A DNA stretch of 64,000 nucleotides from Mycolicibacterium helvum (GTDB taxonomy: Bacteria; Actinomycetota; Actinomycetes; Mycobacteriales; Mycobacteriaceae), in NCBI RefSeq assembly GCF_010731895.1, contig NZ_AP022596.1, forward strand, positions 1,736,001 through 1,800,000, given 5' to 3'. Each line of letters starts with the position of its first letter. Position 1 is the first letter of the stretch. The notes beneath the pieces are model-generated. The model ran no database searches and was not told the DNA's origin. It worked only from the letters and a program-made list of their open reading frames with translations. The position numbers were made by a program, and so were the translations under genes. This document shows positions 37,165 to 45,363 of this stretch, piece by piece.

Positions 37165-37927
37165 GGCTACGTCCTATTCCGTTGTTGACCGCGCGGACCA
37201 CTCCGCGAGGCACCAGCCGGCCGACTGTGGTCAGCACCTTGTACTGCAGGCCGGGAATGCTGATGATCTTGCCTTTGGCCACATCGGCCAGGCTCTCTGC
37301 AACCACGTCATCGACGTCCAGCCACATGATGTTCGGGATTGAGGCCATGTCGATGCCGGCGCGCTCGTGAAATTCGGTGTGGACGAATCCCGGGCACACG
37401 GCGTGGATGCTGACACCCGTGCCGACCAGACCGTTGCCCAACCCCTCGGTGAACGACACCACCCACGCCTTCGACGCCGAATAGGTGGACCCTCGCCCCG
37501 AGAGCAGCCCGGCGACGCTGGCGATGTTGATCACCGTGCCCGCACCGGCCGCGATCATCGACGGCAGGGCCGCACGGGTGAACTGCATGACCGCGGTGAC
37601 GTTGACGTCGAGCTGGGCCTGCAGCTGGGCGGGCTCGGCGGTCCAGAACTCACCGGCGGTGCCGAATCCGGCGTTGTTGACCAGGACGTCTACCCCGGCG
37701 CTCAGCCGGTCGACCACAGCGTCGCGGTCAGCGGCCTTGGTGAGATCGGCCGGCAACACCTCGACGTCGATGCCGTTGGCGGCCCTCAGTTCGGCGGCCA
37801 GGTCCTCGAGGCGCTCCACGTTGCGCGCGACAAGGACCAGGTTGTAGCCGTCGCGCGCGTAGCGGCGGGCATAGCCGGTGCCCAAGCCGGCGGTGGGGCC
37901 AGTGATAAGCGCAACGGGACGGGACAC
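37151..37927 (-). CDS. short-chain dehydrogenase/reductase
   Basis: 258 residues. Cofactor motif TGPTAGLGTG at 9-18, NNAGFG, catalytic Ser in INIASVAG and Tyr-x3-Lys in YSASK. VARNVERL suggests NADP. A hydrophobic, basic C-terminal tail (VGRLVPRGVVRAVNNGIG) is typical of mycobacterial SDRs that act on long-chain acyl substrates and associate with membranes. It overlaps pyrE by 14 bases and follows ttfA by 17 bases, so it is transcribed with both. In M. tuberculosis pyrE follows ttfA directly, so this gene is an extra. Confidence 0.87.
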   Translation of the reverse strand: MSRPVALITGPTAGLGTGYARRYARDGYNLVLVARNVERLEDLAAELRAANGIDVEVLPADLTKAADRDAVVDRLSAGVDVLVNNAGFGTAGEFWTAEPAQLQAQLDVNVTAVMQFTRAALPSMIAAGAGTVINIASVAGLLSGRGSTYSASKAWVVSFTEGLGNGLVGTGVSIHAVCPGFVHTEFHERAGIDMASIPNIMWLDVDDVVAESLADVAKGKIISIPGLQYKVLTTVGRLVPRGVVRAVNNGIGRSRGRT

Positions 37928-37944
37928 GCCAGGACCCTACCGGC

Positions 37945-38718
37945 TCAGCGCTGGAAGTTCGGAGCCTGTGTGCCATTCCGCGGCTGCTGCGGGCGCAGCG
38001 GCGGCGGAACCTCGGCCCGTCCCGGCGGGAGCTCGCCACGGCCGGCGGGCGCCAGCGGGCGCCCCGGCGAGGCGTTGCGACGCCCGGCGGACGGCGGCAG
38101 TGCCGGTTGCGCGGTCGGGGGCAGCACCCTCAGCAGGTCGTTGAACTGCCGCACGGTGCGCAGCCCCTCGTCCCACTGGGCGCGAGTCGAGGAGATCGGC
38201 ATGGACACCAGCGTCCAGTTCTGCTCGTTCCACATGATCTCGGCGCAATCCGGTGCGGTGTGGGCGAAGGTGACCATCCGGCGGTCACAGGCCCGGCGGG
38301 CGGCGTCGAGGTTGGTCGAGTAGACCATCCGCGGGCCGATGGCGCCCAGCAGCCAGATGTCGCTCTCGCGCGGCTCGGCGATGCCCTTGAGCCGCAGGTC
38401 CATCACGACATTGGTGCCGACCTTGCGGTGGAGCGCGATCACGGTGGCGACATCCTCGAGGTCGAAGATGTACACCGCCTCGCCGCGGATCTGACCGAGC
38501 ACCACATTGCGGGCGGTGACTTCGCCGACAGTCGACATCACGCCGCGCTTCCAGCGGTCGATGATCTCGGTGGACTCGGGTTCGAAATCGAACCCGTGCG
38601 ACCGCGCCCAGGACTTACGGCGGCGGCCCAAACCACGTCGACGGCCAATGTCGACGTACAACAGCACCGCCGCACCCACGAAGCAGAGCGCGGACAGCGT
38701 GAACCAGAACGGAACCAT
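37945..38718 (-). CDS. ttfA: TtfA, trehalose monomycolate transport factor
   Basis: 257 residues. One N-terminal membrane helix (FWFTLSALCFVGAAVLLYVDIG, residues 4-25) is followed by a basic stop (GRRRGLGRRRKSW) and a cytoplasmic domain. The domain includes ARSHGFDFEPESTEIIDRW and ends in a Pro/Arg-rich tail of about 50 residues. It matches Rv0383c/MSMEG_0736, an essential partner of MmpL3 in carrying trehalose monomycolate to the periplasm. The match rests on position (between pyrE and clpB) and topology. A TACGCT -10 (38731-38726) ends seven bases before the ATG, so the transcript is probably leaderless. Confidence 0.82.
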   Translation of the reverse strand: MVPFWFTLSALCFVGAAVLLYVDIGRRRGLGRRRKSWARSHGFDFEPESTEIIDRWKRGVMSTVGEVTARNVVLGQIRGEAVYIFDLEDVATVIALHRKVGTNVVMDLRLKGIAEPRESDIWLLGAIGPRMVYSTNLDAARRACDRRMVTFAHTAPDCAEIMWNEQNWTLVSMPISSTRAQWDEGLRTVRQFNDLLRVLPPTAQPALPPSAGRRNASPGRPLAPAGRGELPPGRAEVPPPLRPQQPRNGTQAPNFQR

Positions 38719-38794
38719 TAGACGTAGCGTATCTGTTCACCCGCCCGAAGCGAGAACTCCAGCAGGTCACAAGCCCGTCACATAGCCTCCCGCC

Positions 38795-39610
38795 ATGGCC
38801 TACGACGACTACCAGCTGATTCGGATCGCGAAAGACCGAGGGATCTGCCGAGCCACGCTCGACAATCCGCCGATCAATCTCCTGGACGTGCCACTGCTCA
38901 CCGAGATCGATCGCCTCATGCGGGAGATCACGGCGGATGATCAGGTCCGGGTGCTGGTCGTCGACTCCGCCGACCCCGAGATCTTCATCGCGCATGCCGA
39001 TGTGGCGTTGATCCTGGACTTGCCCACCGATGACGTTGGCCTGCATGACGAGCTGTCGCTCTTCCACGCGACGACGGAGCTGGTCGCGACCCTGCCGAAG
39101 CCCACGATCGCCGTCATCGAGGGTGTCTGCCGCGGCGGTGGCTGCGAGTTCGCCATGGCGTTCGACATGCGCTATGCCGCACTGGGCACCACTGTTCTCG
39201 GCCATCCGGAAGTGGCGGTCGGGATCATCCCCGGCGGGGGCGGCACCCAGCGACTGCCGCGACTGGTCGGCCGCGGACGTGCCCTGGAAACCATCTTGGG
39301 TGGGATGGACGTCGACGCCGCGACGGCCGAAGCCTGGGGATACATCGACCGGGCATTGCCGCCCGACGAGCTGCGGCGGTTTGTCGACAGACTGGCCGCG
39401 CGCATCGCGGGCTATGCCCCGACGGCGATCACCGCCGCCAAACGTGCGGTCGACACGGCGTTGGACGCTCATGTCGATCGGGTGAGCGGCTTGCTTATCG
39501 AGGACCAGCTGTTTCGGGAAACCCTCGCCCAGCCGGCCGCGCGTCAACTGCTCCAGGCGGTCATCGACGCCGGCGCGCAGACCCGCGAATTCGAACTGGG
39601 CACCGGCTAG
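38795..39610 (+). CDS. enoyl-CoA hydratase/isomerase family protein
   Basis: 271 residues of the crotonase fold. The oxyanion-hole and catalytic segments are IEGVCRGGGCEFAMAFDMRYA and HPEVAVGIIPGGGGTQRLPRL, with the two Glu residues expected of a hydratase. The N-terminal loop that binds CoA (LDNPPINLLD) is present. It is probably a broad acyl-CoA enzyme. A TAGCCT -10 (38783-38788) ends six bases before the ATG, so a leaderless transcript is likely. It is divergent from ttfA, and its TAG overlaps the stop of the convergent hydrolase (CTAG, 39607-39610). Confidence 0.9.
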   Translation: MAYDDYQLIRIAKDRGICRATLDNPPINLLDVPLLTEIDRLMREITADDQVRVLVVDSADPEIFIAHADVALILDLPTDDVGLHDELSLFHATTELVATLPKPTIAVIEGVCRGGGCEFAMAFDMRYAALGTTVLGHPEVAVGIIPGGGGTQRLPRLVGRGRALETILGGMDVDAATAEAWGYIDRALPPDELRRFVDRLAARIAGYAPTAITAAKRAVDTALDAHVDRVSGLLIEDQLFRETLAQPAARQLLQAVIDAGAQTREFELGTG

Positions 39611-40968
39611 TCCCCAGCCGGGAAAGTCGCGGCGGCGAGCTCGAGGATCTCCAGGCGGTCCGCCGCGAGCAGGAAGCCGCCGCCGATCGCCGCATCCAGC
39701 GCCGCGGTGAACCGCTCCAGATACTCGGCCCGCCCACCCGGGTACAGCCGGGCCAGCGTCTCGGTATCGAAAGGCTCACCCGAGCCGAAGATCGCCAGCA
39801 GCACGTTGTCGTCGGCGCTGGCGCCGGATGTGCGGGCACTCGGGACATCCACCCACGGGGTTCGCAGGCCGCCGGTCGCGACACCGTCGGCATCAAGGGC
39901 GATGGCGGGAGGGTCAGTGCCGGTCAGGGCGATCTGCGGCGCACTCGGCGCCGGCCGCCCGCTGCGCACCCAGTCGTGCAACCCGGCGATCGCCGCCTGC
40001 AGCACGTAGTGGTGTTGCGGGGCGAAGTTGATGAAGTGCGGCAGCTGCTGACCCATGAGGTTGTTGGTCGGCGCGTACGCCGCGACGATCTGATCCAGCG
40101 GCACAGCCCCGTTGTCGATGAATCCCACCCCGATCGTGTAGTTGTCGGCGTGCGCCGAGCCAGGGATCTCCCAGACCCGCAGGTGCTCGGTGTCCGGCAC
40201 GCGGGCGTGGACGTAACCGAGCAGCCGCGCGCCGAGGAGGTCGGTTTCGGTGATCACGGTGAGCACCGGCACCCGCACATCGGCGCGGAAAGGTACCGGC
40301 AGAGTGTGGAAGGCACCGGATTCGTCGAGCAGGGACGTGCCGTCCAGCGGCGCCGCCGACCCGAACCGTGAGTGGATCAGGAAGCCGTCATAGACACCGG
40401 CGGCCGGGTCGACCTCGTTGACGTAGGTGGTCAGGAAGGTAGCCGACTGCGACTCGCCCGCCGCCAGCACGAATTGCGGTACGAGACCGTCGATCACGCC
40501 GGCGCGCACGGCCTGGCCGACCTGGGTGAAGATGTCGTAGGCGAAGTTGTCGCCCGGATGATCGAGTTCTGAATATCGTTGTGGATCCAGGGTTTTCAGG
40601 GAGGCATCGCCAACCAGACTGGGGCCGCCCTCGATCCCGACGCGCTGGGCGGAGACGGCGACGTACCCATACCCGGCCCTGGCGATCTCCCGGTGAGCCA
40701 TGAACCAGACGGCCGGTGCGTCGATGCCGCCGCTGACATTGAGCCATTCGACGATCACCGTCCCATTCCAGGCGGCCTCGTCCAGTGGGCGCAGGACGAC
40801 AATGCGGGTGGCGTAGGGGGCGGTCTCCACCGGCGCATACGAGAACGCCGTGCCCGCGACGAAGTACTCGTCGGCACGGTAGCCGACGGTGGCCAGGTCG
40901 TAGGCCCCGAGCAGGAGATTCGGTCTCCCGGGGACGGCGCTGATGACGGGATCGGTGGTCGACACCAT
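39607..40968 (-). CDS. alpha/beta-hydrolase-domain protein
   Basis: 453 residues. The protein is of the large alpha/beta hydrolase-domain type (PF20091-like), with the nucleophile elbow AAGESQSA near residue 172. The start EISAVPGRPNLLL-like segment and the VVLRPLDEAAWNGTVIVEWLNVSGG block are recognisable features. The late SAHADNYTIG segment may supply the catalytic His. No signal peptide. The substrate is unknown. Start choice is uncertain among three adjacent codons (TTG 40971, ATG 40968, GTG 40965). It lies downstream of clpB, separated by a strong hairpin. Confidence 0.75.
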   Translation of the reverse strand: MVSTTDPVISAVPGRPNLLLGAYDLATVGYRADEYFVAGTAFSYAPVETAPYATRIVVLRPLDEAAWNGTVIVEWLNVSGGIDAPAVWFMAHREIARAGYGYVAVSAQRVGIEGGPSLVGDASLKTLDPQRYSELDHPGDNFAYDIFTQVGQAVRAGVIDGLVPQFVLAAGESQSATFLTTYVNEVDPAAGVYDGFLIHSRFGSAAPLDGTSLLDESGAFHTLPVPFRADVRVPVLTVITETDLLGARLLGYVHARVPDTEHLRVWEIPGSAHADNYTIGVGFIDNGAVPLDQIVAAYAPTNNLMGQQLPHFINFAPQHHYVLQAAIAGLHDWVRSGRPAPSAPQIALTGTDPPAIALDADGVATGGLRTPWVDVPSARTSGASADDNVLLAIFGSGEPFDTETLARLYPGGRAEYLERFTAALDAAIGGGFLLAADRLEILELAAATFPAGD

Positions 40969-41000
40969 CAATCAATAGCAGAGGCCGGGAGCCCGAAACA

Positions 41001-41056
41001 CGAGCAGACGCAGACTCGCATCCGCGGGGCGGATTGTGCGATTCTGCGTCTGCTCG
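41001..41056 (-). terminator. long hairpin terminator after clpB
   Basis: CGAGCAGACGCAGA (41001-41014) is perfectly complementary to TCTGCGTCTGCTCG (41043-41056). After one mismatch a further five pairs (TCGCA/TGCGA) extend the stem. It begins 11 bases after the clpB stop. A flanking GAGGCC/GGCCTC can lengthen it. Confidence 0.7.
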
Positions 41057-41066
41057 GCCTCGAGAC

Positions 41067-43613
41067 TTAGCCCAGAACCAGTGATTCGCCGTCCGGGGCC
41101 ACGTCGACCGGCACGACGTCACCGTCGTGCACCTCGCCGGCGAGCAGCAGCTTGGCGAGCTGGTCCCCAATGGCCTGCTGCACCAGTCGCCGCAGCGGCC
41201 GTGCGCCGTAGACCGGGTCGAACCCGCGATCGGCGAGCCACTTCTTGGCATCCAGCGACACCTGCAACTCCAGGCGGCGCTGGGCGAGCCGCTTCTGCAG
41301 CTGCGCCAATTGGATGTCGACGATCTGCACCAGCTCGTCGGGCTTGAGACCCTCGAAGATCAGCACATCGTCGAGGCGGTTGATGAACTCCGGCTTGAAC
41401 GCCGCGCGCACCGCCGCCATCACCTGCTCCTCGTTGCCGCCCGACCCCAGGTTCGAGGTCAGGATGAGGATGGTGTTGCGGAAGTCGACCGTACGGCCCT
41501 GGCCATCAGTCAGTCGGCCCTCATCGAGGACCGCCAGCAGCACGTCGAACACGTCCGGGTGGGCCTTCTCGACCTCGTCGAACAGCACCACCGTATAGGG
41601 GCGCCGCCGCACCGCCTCGGTCAGCTGACCACCTTGGTCGTAGCCGATGTACCCGGGCGGGGCACCGACAAGCCTTGCGACGGAATGCTTCTCGCCGTAT
41701 TCGCTCATGTCGATGCGGACCATGGCGCGCTCGTCGTCGAACAAGAAGTCGGCGAGTGCCTTGGCCAGCTCGGTCTTACCGACACCGGTCGGACCAAGGA
41801 ACAGGAACGAGCCCGTCGGCCGGTTGGGATCGGCGACCCCGGCCCGGCTGCGCCGGACGGCATCGGAAACCGCTTGGACGGCCCGTTTTTGGCCCACGAC
41901 CCGTCGGCCCAGTTCCTCCTCCATGCGCAGCAGCTTGGCGGTCTCGCCTTCGAGCAGACGGCCGGCCGGGATGCCGGTCCAGGCCGCCACCACGTCCGCG
42001 ATGTCGTCGGGTCCGACCTGTTCCTTGAGCATGACGTTCGCCTGAGCCTCTGCCTGGGGCAGCGCCGCGTCGAGCTTCTTCTCCACCTCAGGGATGCGGC
42101 CGTAGCGCAGCTCGGCGGCCTTGGCCAGGTCGCCGTCGCGCTCGGCCCGGTCGGCCTCACCGCGCAGGACGTCCAGCTGCTCCTTGAACTCACGCACGAT
42201 GTCGATGGCGTTCTTCTCGTTCTGCCATCTCGTCGTGAGTTCGGCCAGCTTTTCCTTCAGGTCGGCCAGCTCGGCGCGCAGCTTCTCGAGGCGGTCGCGT
42301 GACGCATCGTCGGTTTCCTTGGCCAGCGCCATCTCCTCGATCTCCAGCCGGCGCACCAGCCGCTCGACCTCGTCGACCTCGACGGGCCGGGAGTCGATCT
42401 CCATCCGCAGCCGCGACGCGGCCTCGTCGACCAGGTCGATGGCCTTGTCCGGCAGGAACCGGCTGGTGATGTAGCGGTCGGACAACGTGGCCGCCGCAAC
42501 CAGAGCCGAGTCGGTGATCTGCACACCGTGATGCACCTCGTAGCGGTCCTTAAGACCGCGCAGGATGCCGACGGTGTCCTCGACCGACGGTTCGCCGACC
42601 AGCACCTGTTGGAAGCGGCGCTCCAGCGCGGCGTCCTTTTCGATGTACTTGCGGTACTCCTCGAGCGTGGTCGCGCCGACCATCCGCAGCTCGCCGCGGG
42701 CCAGCATCGGCTTGATCATGTTTCCGGCGTCCATCGCGCCTTCGCCGGTGGCACCGGCGCCGACGATGGTGTGCAGCTCGTCGATGAACGTAATGACCTG
42801 CCCGGCCGAGTTCTTGATGTCGTCGAGGACGGCCTTGAGCCGCTCCTCGAATTCACCGCGGTACTTCGCGCCGGCAACCATCGACCCCATATCCAGGGAG
42901 ACGACGGTCTTGTCGCGCAGGCTCTCCGGCACGTCACCAGCCACGATCCGCTGGGCCAGGCCCTCCACGATCGCGGTCTTGCCGACGCCGGGCTCACCGA
43001 TGAGCACGGGATTGTTCTTGGTGCGCCGGCTCAACACCTGGATGACGCGGCGAATCTCGTTGTCGCGCCCGATGACCGGGTCGAGCTTGCCTTCCCGCGC
43101 GCGGGCGGTCAGGTCGGTGGAGTACTTCTCCAGCGCCTGATAGCTGGCCTCGGGATCCGGGCTGGTCACCCGGGCGCTACCGCGGACCTTCACGAACGCG
43201 TCGCGCAGCATCTGCGGCGACGCGCCGTGACCGGTGAGCAACTTGGCCGTGTCGGAGTCGCCGGTGGCCAGGCCGACCATCAGGTGCTCGGTGGAGACGT
43301 ATTCGTCGTCCATCTCTGTTGCGAGCTGCTGCGCCACGGTAATTGAGGCGAGCGCCTCCCGGCTCAGCTGGGGTTGCGAGGTCGCGCCGCTGCTCGTCGG
43401 CAGCCGGTCGACCAGCCGTTGCGCCTCGGCGCGGATCGTGGCCGGATCGACACCGACAGCCTCGAGCAACGGCGCAGCGATGCCGTCAGCCTGCGTGAGC
43501 AGAGCCAACAGCAGGTGGGCAGGCCTGATCTCCGGGTTACCTGCGGCACTGGCCGCTTGCAACGCAGCGGTCAGCGCCGCCTGAGTCTTGGTTGTCGGGT
43601 TGAAAGAATCCAC
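41067..43613 (-). CDS. clpB: ClpB disaggregase
   Basis: 848 residues, the full length. The N-terminal double Clp_N repeat spans 1-145. AAA+ module 1 has Walker A GEPGVGKT at 206-213. The coiled-coil M domain is at about 410-525. AAA+ module 2 has Walker A GPTGVGKT at 607-614. It threads aggregated proteins through its hexamer using ATP, together with DnaK-DnaJ-GrpE. The GTG start has a GGAGGTGTC ribosome site. An HspR operator (HAIR) lies 86 bases upstream, so it shares heat-shock control with the dnaK operon in this window. Confidence 0.98.
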   Translation of the reverse strand: MDSFNPTTKTQAALTAALQAASAAGNPEIRPAHLLLALLTQADGIAAPLLEAVGVDPATIRAEAQRLVDRLPTSSGATSQPQLSREALASITVAQQLATEMDDEYVSTEHLMVGLATGDSDTAKLLTGHGASPQMLRDAFVKVRGSARVTSPDPEASYQALEKYSTDLTARAREGKLDPVIGRDNEIRRVIQVLSRRTKNNPVLIGEPGVGKTAIVEGLAQRIVAGDVPESLRDKTVVSLDMGSMVAGAKYRGEFEERLKAVLDDIKNSAGQVITFIDELHTIVGAGATGEGAMDAGNMIKPMLARGELRMVGATTLEEYRKYIEKDAALERRFQQVLVGEPSVEDTVGILRGLKDRYEVHHGVQITDSALVAAATLSDRYITSRFLPDKAIDLVDEAASRLRMEIDSRPVEVDEVERLVRRLEIEEMALAKETDDASRDRLEKLRAELADLKEKLAELTTRWQNEKNAIDIVREFKEQLDVLRGEADRAERDGDLAKAAELRYGRIPEVEKKLDAALPQAEAQANVMLKEQVGPDDIADVVAAWTGIPAGRLLEGETAKLLRMEEELGRRVVGQKRAVQAVSDAVRRSRAGVADPNRPTGSFLFLGPTGVGKTELAKALADFLFDDERAMVRIDMSEYGEKHSVARLVGAPPGYIGYDQGGQLTEAVRRRPYTVVLFDEVEKAHPDVFDVLLAVLDEGRLTDGQGRTVDFRNTILILTSNLGSGGNEEQVMAAVRAAFKPEFINRLDDVLIFEGLKPDELVQIVDIQLAQLQKRLAQRRLELQVSLDAKKWLADRGFDPVYGARPLRRLVQQAIGDQLAKLLLAGEVHDGDVVPVDVAPDGESLVLG

Positions 43614-43698
43614 GACACCTCCGTTTCAGTCAGGCCGAGCCCACGCGCAGACGGCAGGGCACGGCAAAATGCTTGTCGCCTTCTTCAACGCCGTCAAT

Positions 43699-43719
43699 GT
43701 TGAGTCTGTTCCGCTCAAC
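43699..43719 (-). promoter_or_regulatory. HAIR element (HspR operator) of clpB
   Basis: GTTGAGT (43699-43705), a seven-base spacer and GCTCAAC (43713-43719) match the HspR inverted repeat CTTGAGT-N7-ACTCAAG with only small changes. HspR bound here would repress clpB until heat shock. Confidence 0.8.
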
Positions 43720-43793
43720 TTTAACTTTTTTGGACCAATTTTCGCTAGGGGCTTTCGACCCCGCTCTCCGGTACTCGAACATATGATCGAACG

Positions 43794-44096
43794 ATGGCGG
43801 AGCGGGTGTCGATCGGCTACACCGGGCAACCCGTCCGGGACCCGTTTCGGTTGGTCCGCCCACCAGTCCCGGTCTTGGTTGATTTGACCGTGCTGTTCCC
43901 GCGCCAACCACACCGGACCGGCCACTACCACCCCCACGGCCTTCAGATGCACAAGGTCGTCAGGGGCACGCTGTCCTGCTGGGGGCTGTGCGAGCAGGGC
44001 GATTGGTGGGGCATGGTCACCTACGAGATCGCCTATGGCCCCAACCGCAAGGCGGTGACGCACTGGGTGCCGGCCTGGACGCTGCGGCGCATCTAA
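43794..44096 (+). CDS. small conserved-type hypothetical protein
   Basis: 100 residues, Trp- and His-rich, no signal peptide or membrane helix. Segments such as GHYHPHGLQMHKVVRGTL and GDWWGMVTYEIAYG suggest a beta-rich fold with possible metal-binding His residues (HYHPHG). It is divergent from clpB across 180 bases. Its TAA overlaps the stop of the convergent monooxygenase-like gene (CTAA, 44093-44096). No family was recognised. A longer antisense frame exists but lacks features. Confidence 0.6.
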   Translation: MAERVSIGYTGQPVRDPFRLVRPPVPVLVDLTVLFPRQPHRTGHYHPHGLQMHKVVRGTLSCWGLCEQGDWWGMVTYEIAYGPNRKAVTHWVPAWTLRRI

Positions 44097-45037
44097 GCGC
44101 GCGAGAAGTCCCAGTACTGCAGCCACTGCACTGCCGCGAACAGACCCAGCGTCACCAGGTAGCCGAGGATCACCACGCCTGCACCGATGGTGCTGACGCG
44201 GGTTCCCGCACCGTCGATCGGGTCGAGCCAGCGCCGAAACCACCGCCCGGCCAAGGGCATCAACGCCCATTGCAGGGCAACGACGCTGACCACCTGGCTC
44301 AGCCACATCGCCAACCAGGGCGGGGCGCCACGGTTGTCGAGGATCGGCCCCAGGAACCGCGACAGCAGCATCACCGTCGGGTAGAGCACCAACAGGATCA
44401 GCATCGCCGTCTTCCAGTTCGGCGTGACCGCGGTGTGCCCGTTCTCGGTGCGCACCGTCGAACCGAACGTCGTCGTCGAGGACACCAGCGAGAATTCGCG
44501 GGTCAGACTCTCCCGCAGCGGCCCGAGCGCCTCCGACCGCTCGGGGGACTCCAGCCACGTCCCGAGTTGGCGCTCGGTGCGAAACCGCAGCACCGCAAAT
44601 GCCTCACCGCCGGTGGCCGGGGCGAAGGTGCAGCACCCTTCAAAGCCGCTGAACTGCGCGCTCACCTCGACCAGTCGCGCCTCGGCCACCACGAATTCAT
44701 CCACGCGGCCCGGCGCTACGGTGTGCCGGAAGAACCCAACCCCCGACGGCAAACCGCCATCTTCGCCGATCACCATATCTGCTGTGGCACACAGCATTCC
44801 ACTCTGCCGACCGGTACTCAGCGAACGTTGACGCGCGGCGCTGTCCAGCCAGTGATGCAGGGCCCGCGCATTGGCGAAGGTGACCGCGATTCCCCAATCT
44901 AGGTGTGGATCGCGCAGCACGGAGATCCGGAAGTCGGTCGCCTCGGGGGCGGTGGCGCGCAACTCACCGGCCCACGCAGTGAAGGCCGCGGGGTGGGTCG
45001 AGGGATGAAAGATCGTGACGACGGTCGCTGCGCTCAT
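44093..45037 (-). CDS. antibiotic-biosynthesis-monooxygenase-like protein with C-terminal membrane helices
   Basis: 314 residues. Residues 1-190 hold two ABM-like ferredoxin-fold repeats, with the second reading VGFFRHTVAPGRVDEFVV and later FEGCCTFAPATGGEAFAVLRF. Three membrane helices follow (about 215-235, 250-272 and 285-308). ABM domains act on polycyclic substrates or haem, or bind ligands; catalysis is not proven here. ATG 45037 gives MSAATVVTIFHPS. The open frame upstream of it contains a relic of another gene (see 45047) and is not used. Confidence 0.75.
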   Translation of the reverse strand: MSAATVVTIFHPSTHPAAFTAWAGELRATAPEATDFRISVLRDPHLDWGIAVTFANARALHHWLDSAARQRSLSTGRQSGMLCATADMVIGEDGGLPSGVGFFRHTVAPGRVDEFVVAEARLVEVSAQFSGFEGCCTFAPATGGEAFAVLRFRTERQLGTWLESPERSEALGPLRESLTREFSLVSSTTTFGSTVRTENGHTAVTPNWKTAMLILLVLYPTVMLLSRFLGPILDNRGAPPWLAMWLSQVVSVVALQWALMPLAGRWFRRWLDPIDGAGTRVSTIGAGVVILGYLVTLGLFAAVQWLQYWDFSRA

Positions 45038-45046
45038 GGGACACAA

Positions 45047-45112
45047 GGTATGCCTGGTATTCGGTGGCGACGGCGTGGCATACGGGGTGGGCATAGCCAC
45101 CGTCGTCGTGGT
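45047..45112 (-). repeat. diverged copy of the 3' end of the Thr-rich membrane protein gene
   Basis: Read leftward, these 22 codons encode a PTPYATPSPPN-type peptide. They align with the last 22 codons of the gene at 47433-47816 (47436-47501), with 50 of 66 bases identical and the same orientation. The two copies flank the C39-type gene. The rest of this 326-base gap (45038-45363) shows a small hairpin (GTATGCC/GGCATAC) inside the repeat but no gene. Confidence 0.5.
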
Positions 45113-45363
45113 CGGTCCGCATTGTTGGCCGCGCTCATCTCGACGTCGCGGAAAAGCCGATTCCCCGGTGTCTGTCCGTAGGATGCGAACTCCACCACAT
45201 ACCTACGTCTCTCGGTCAACGTCGCTCAATGCCGGTGGCGCAATTCGCACGCACCGTTGACCCACCCACAATTACCACCCGACTTCAGACCCGCGACACT
45301 AGTCGGCTCAGCTAACTGCCAGCTAACATCCGGTGCGCTCATCGAGCACTTTTGTAGACGGCG

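Noticed and set aside
43626..44558. 310-codon open frame on the - strand over the small gene at 43794 and the ABM gene
   Set aside because: No motif, composition typical of antisense reading, and it crosses two better-supported genes and the HAIR element.
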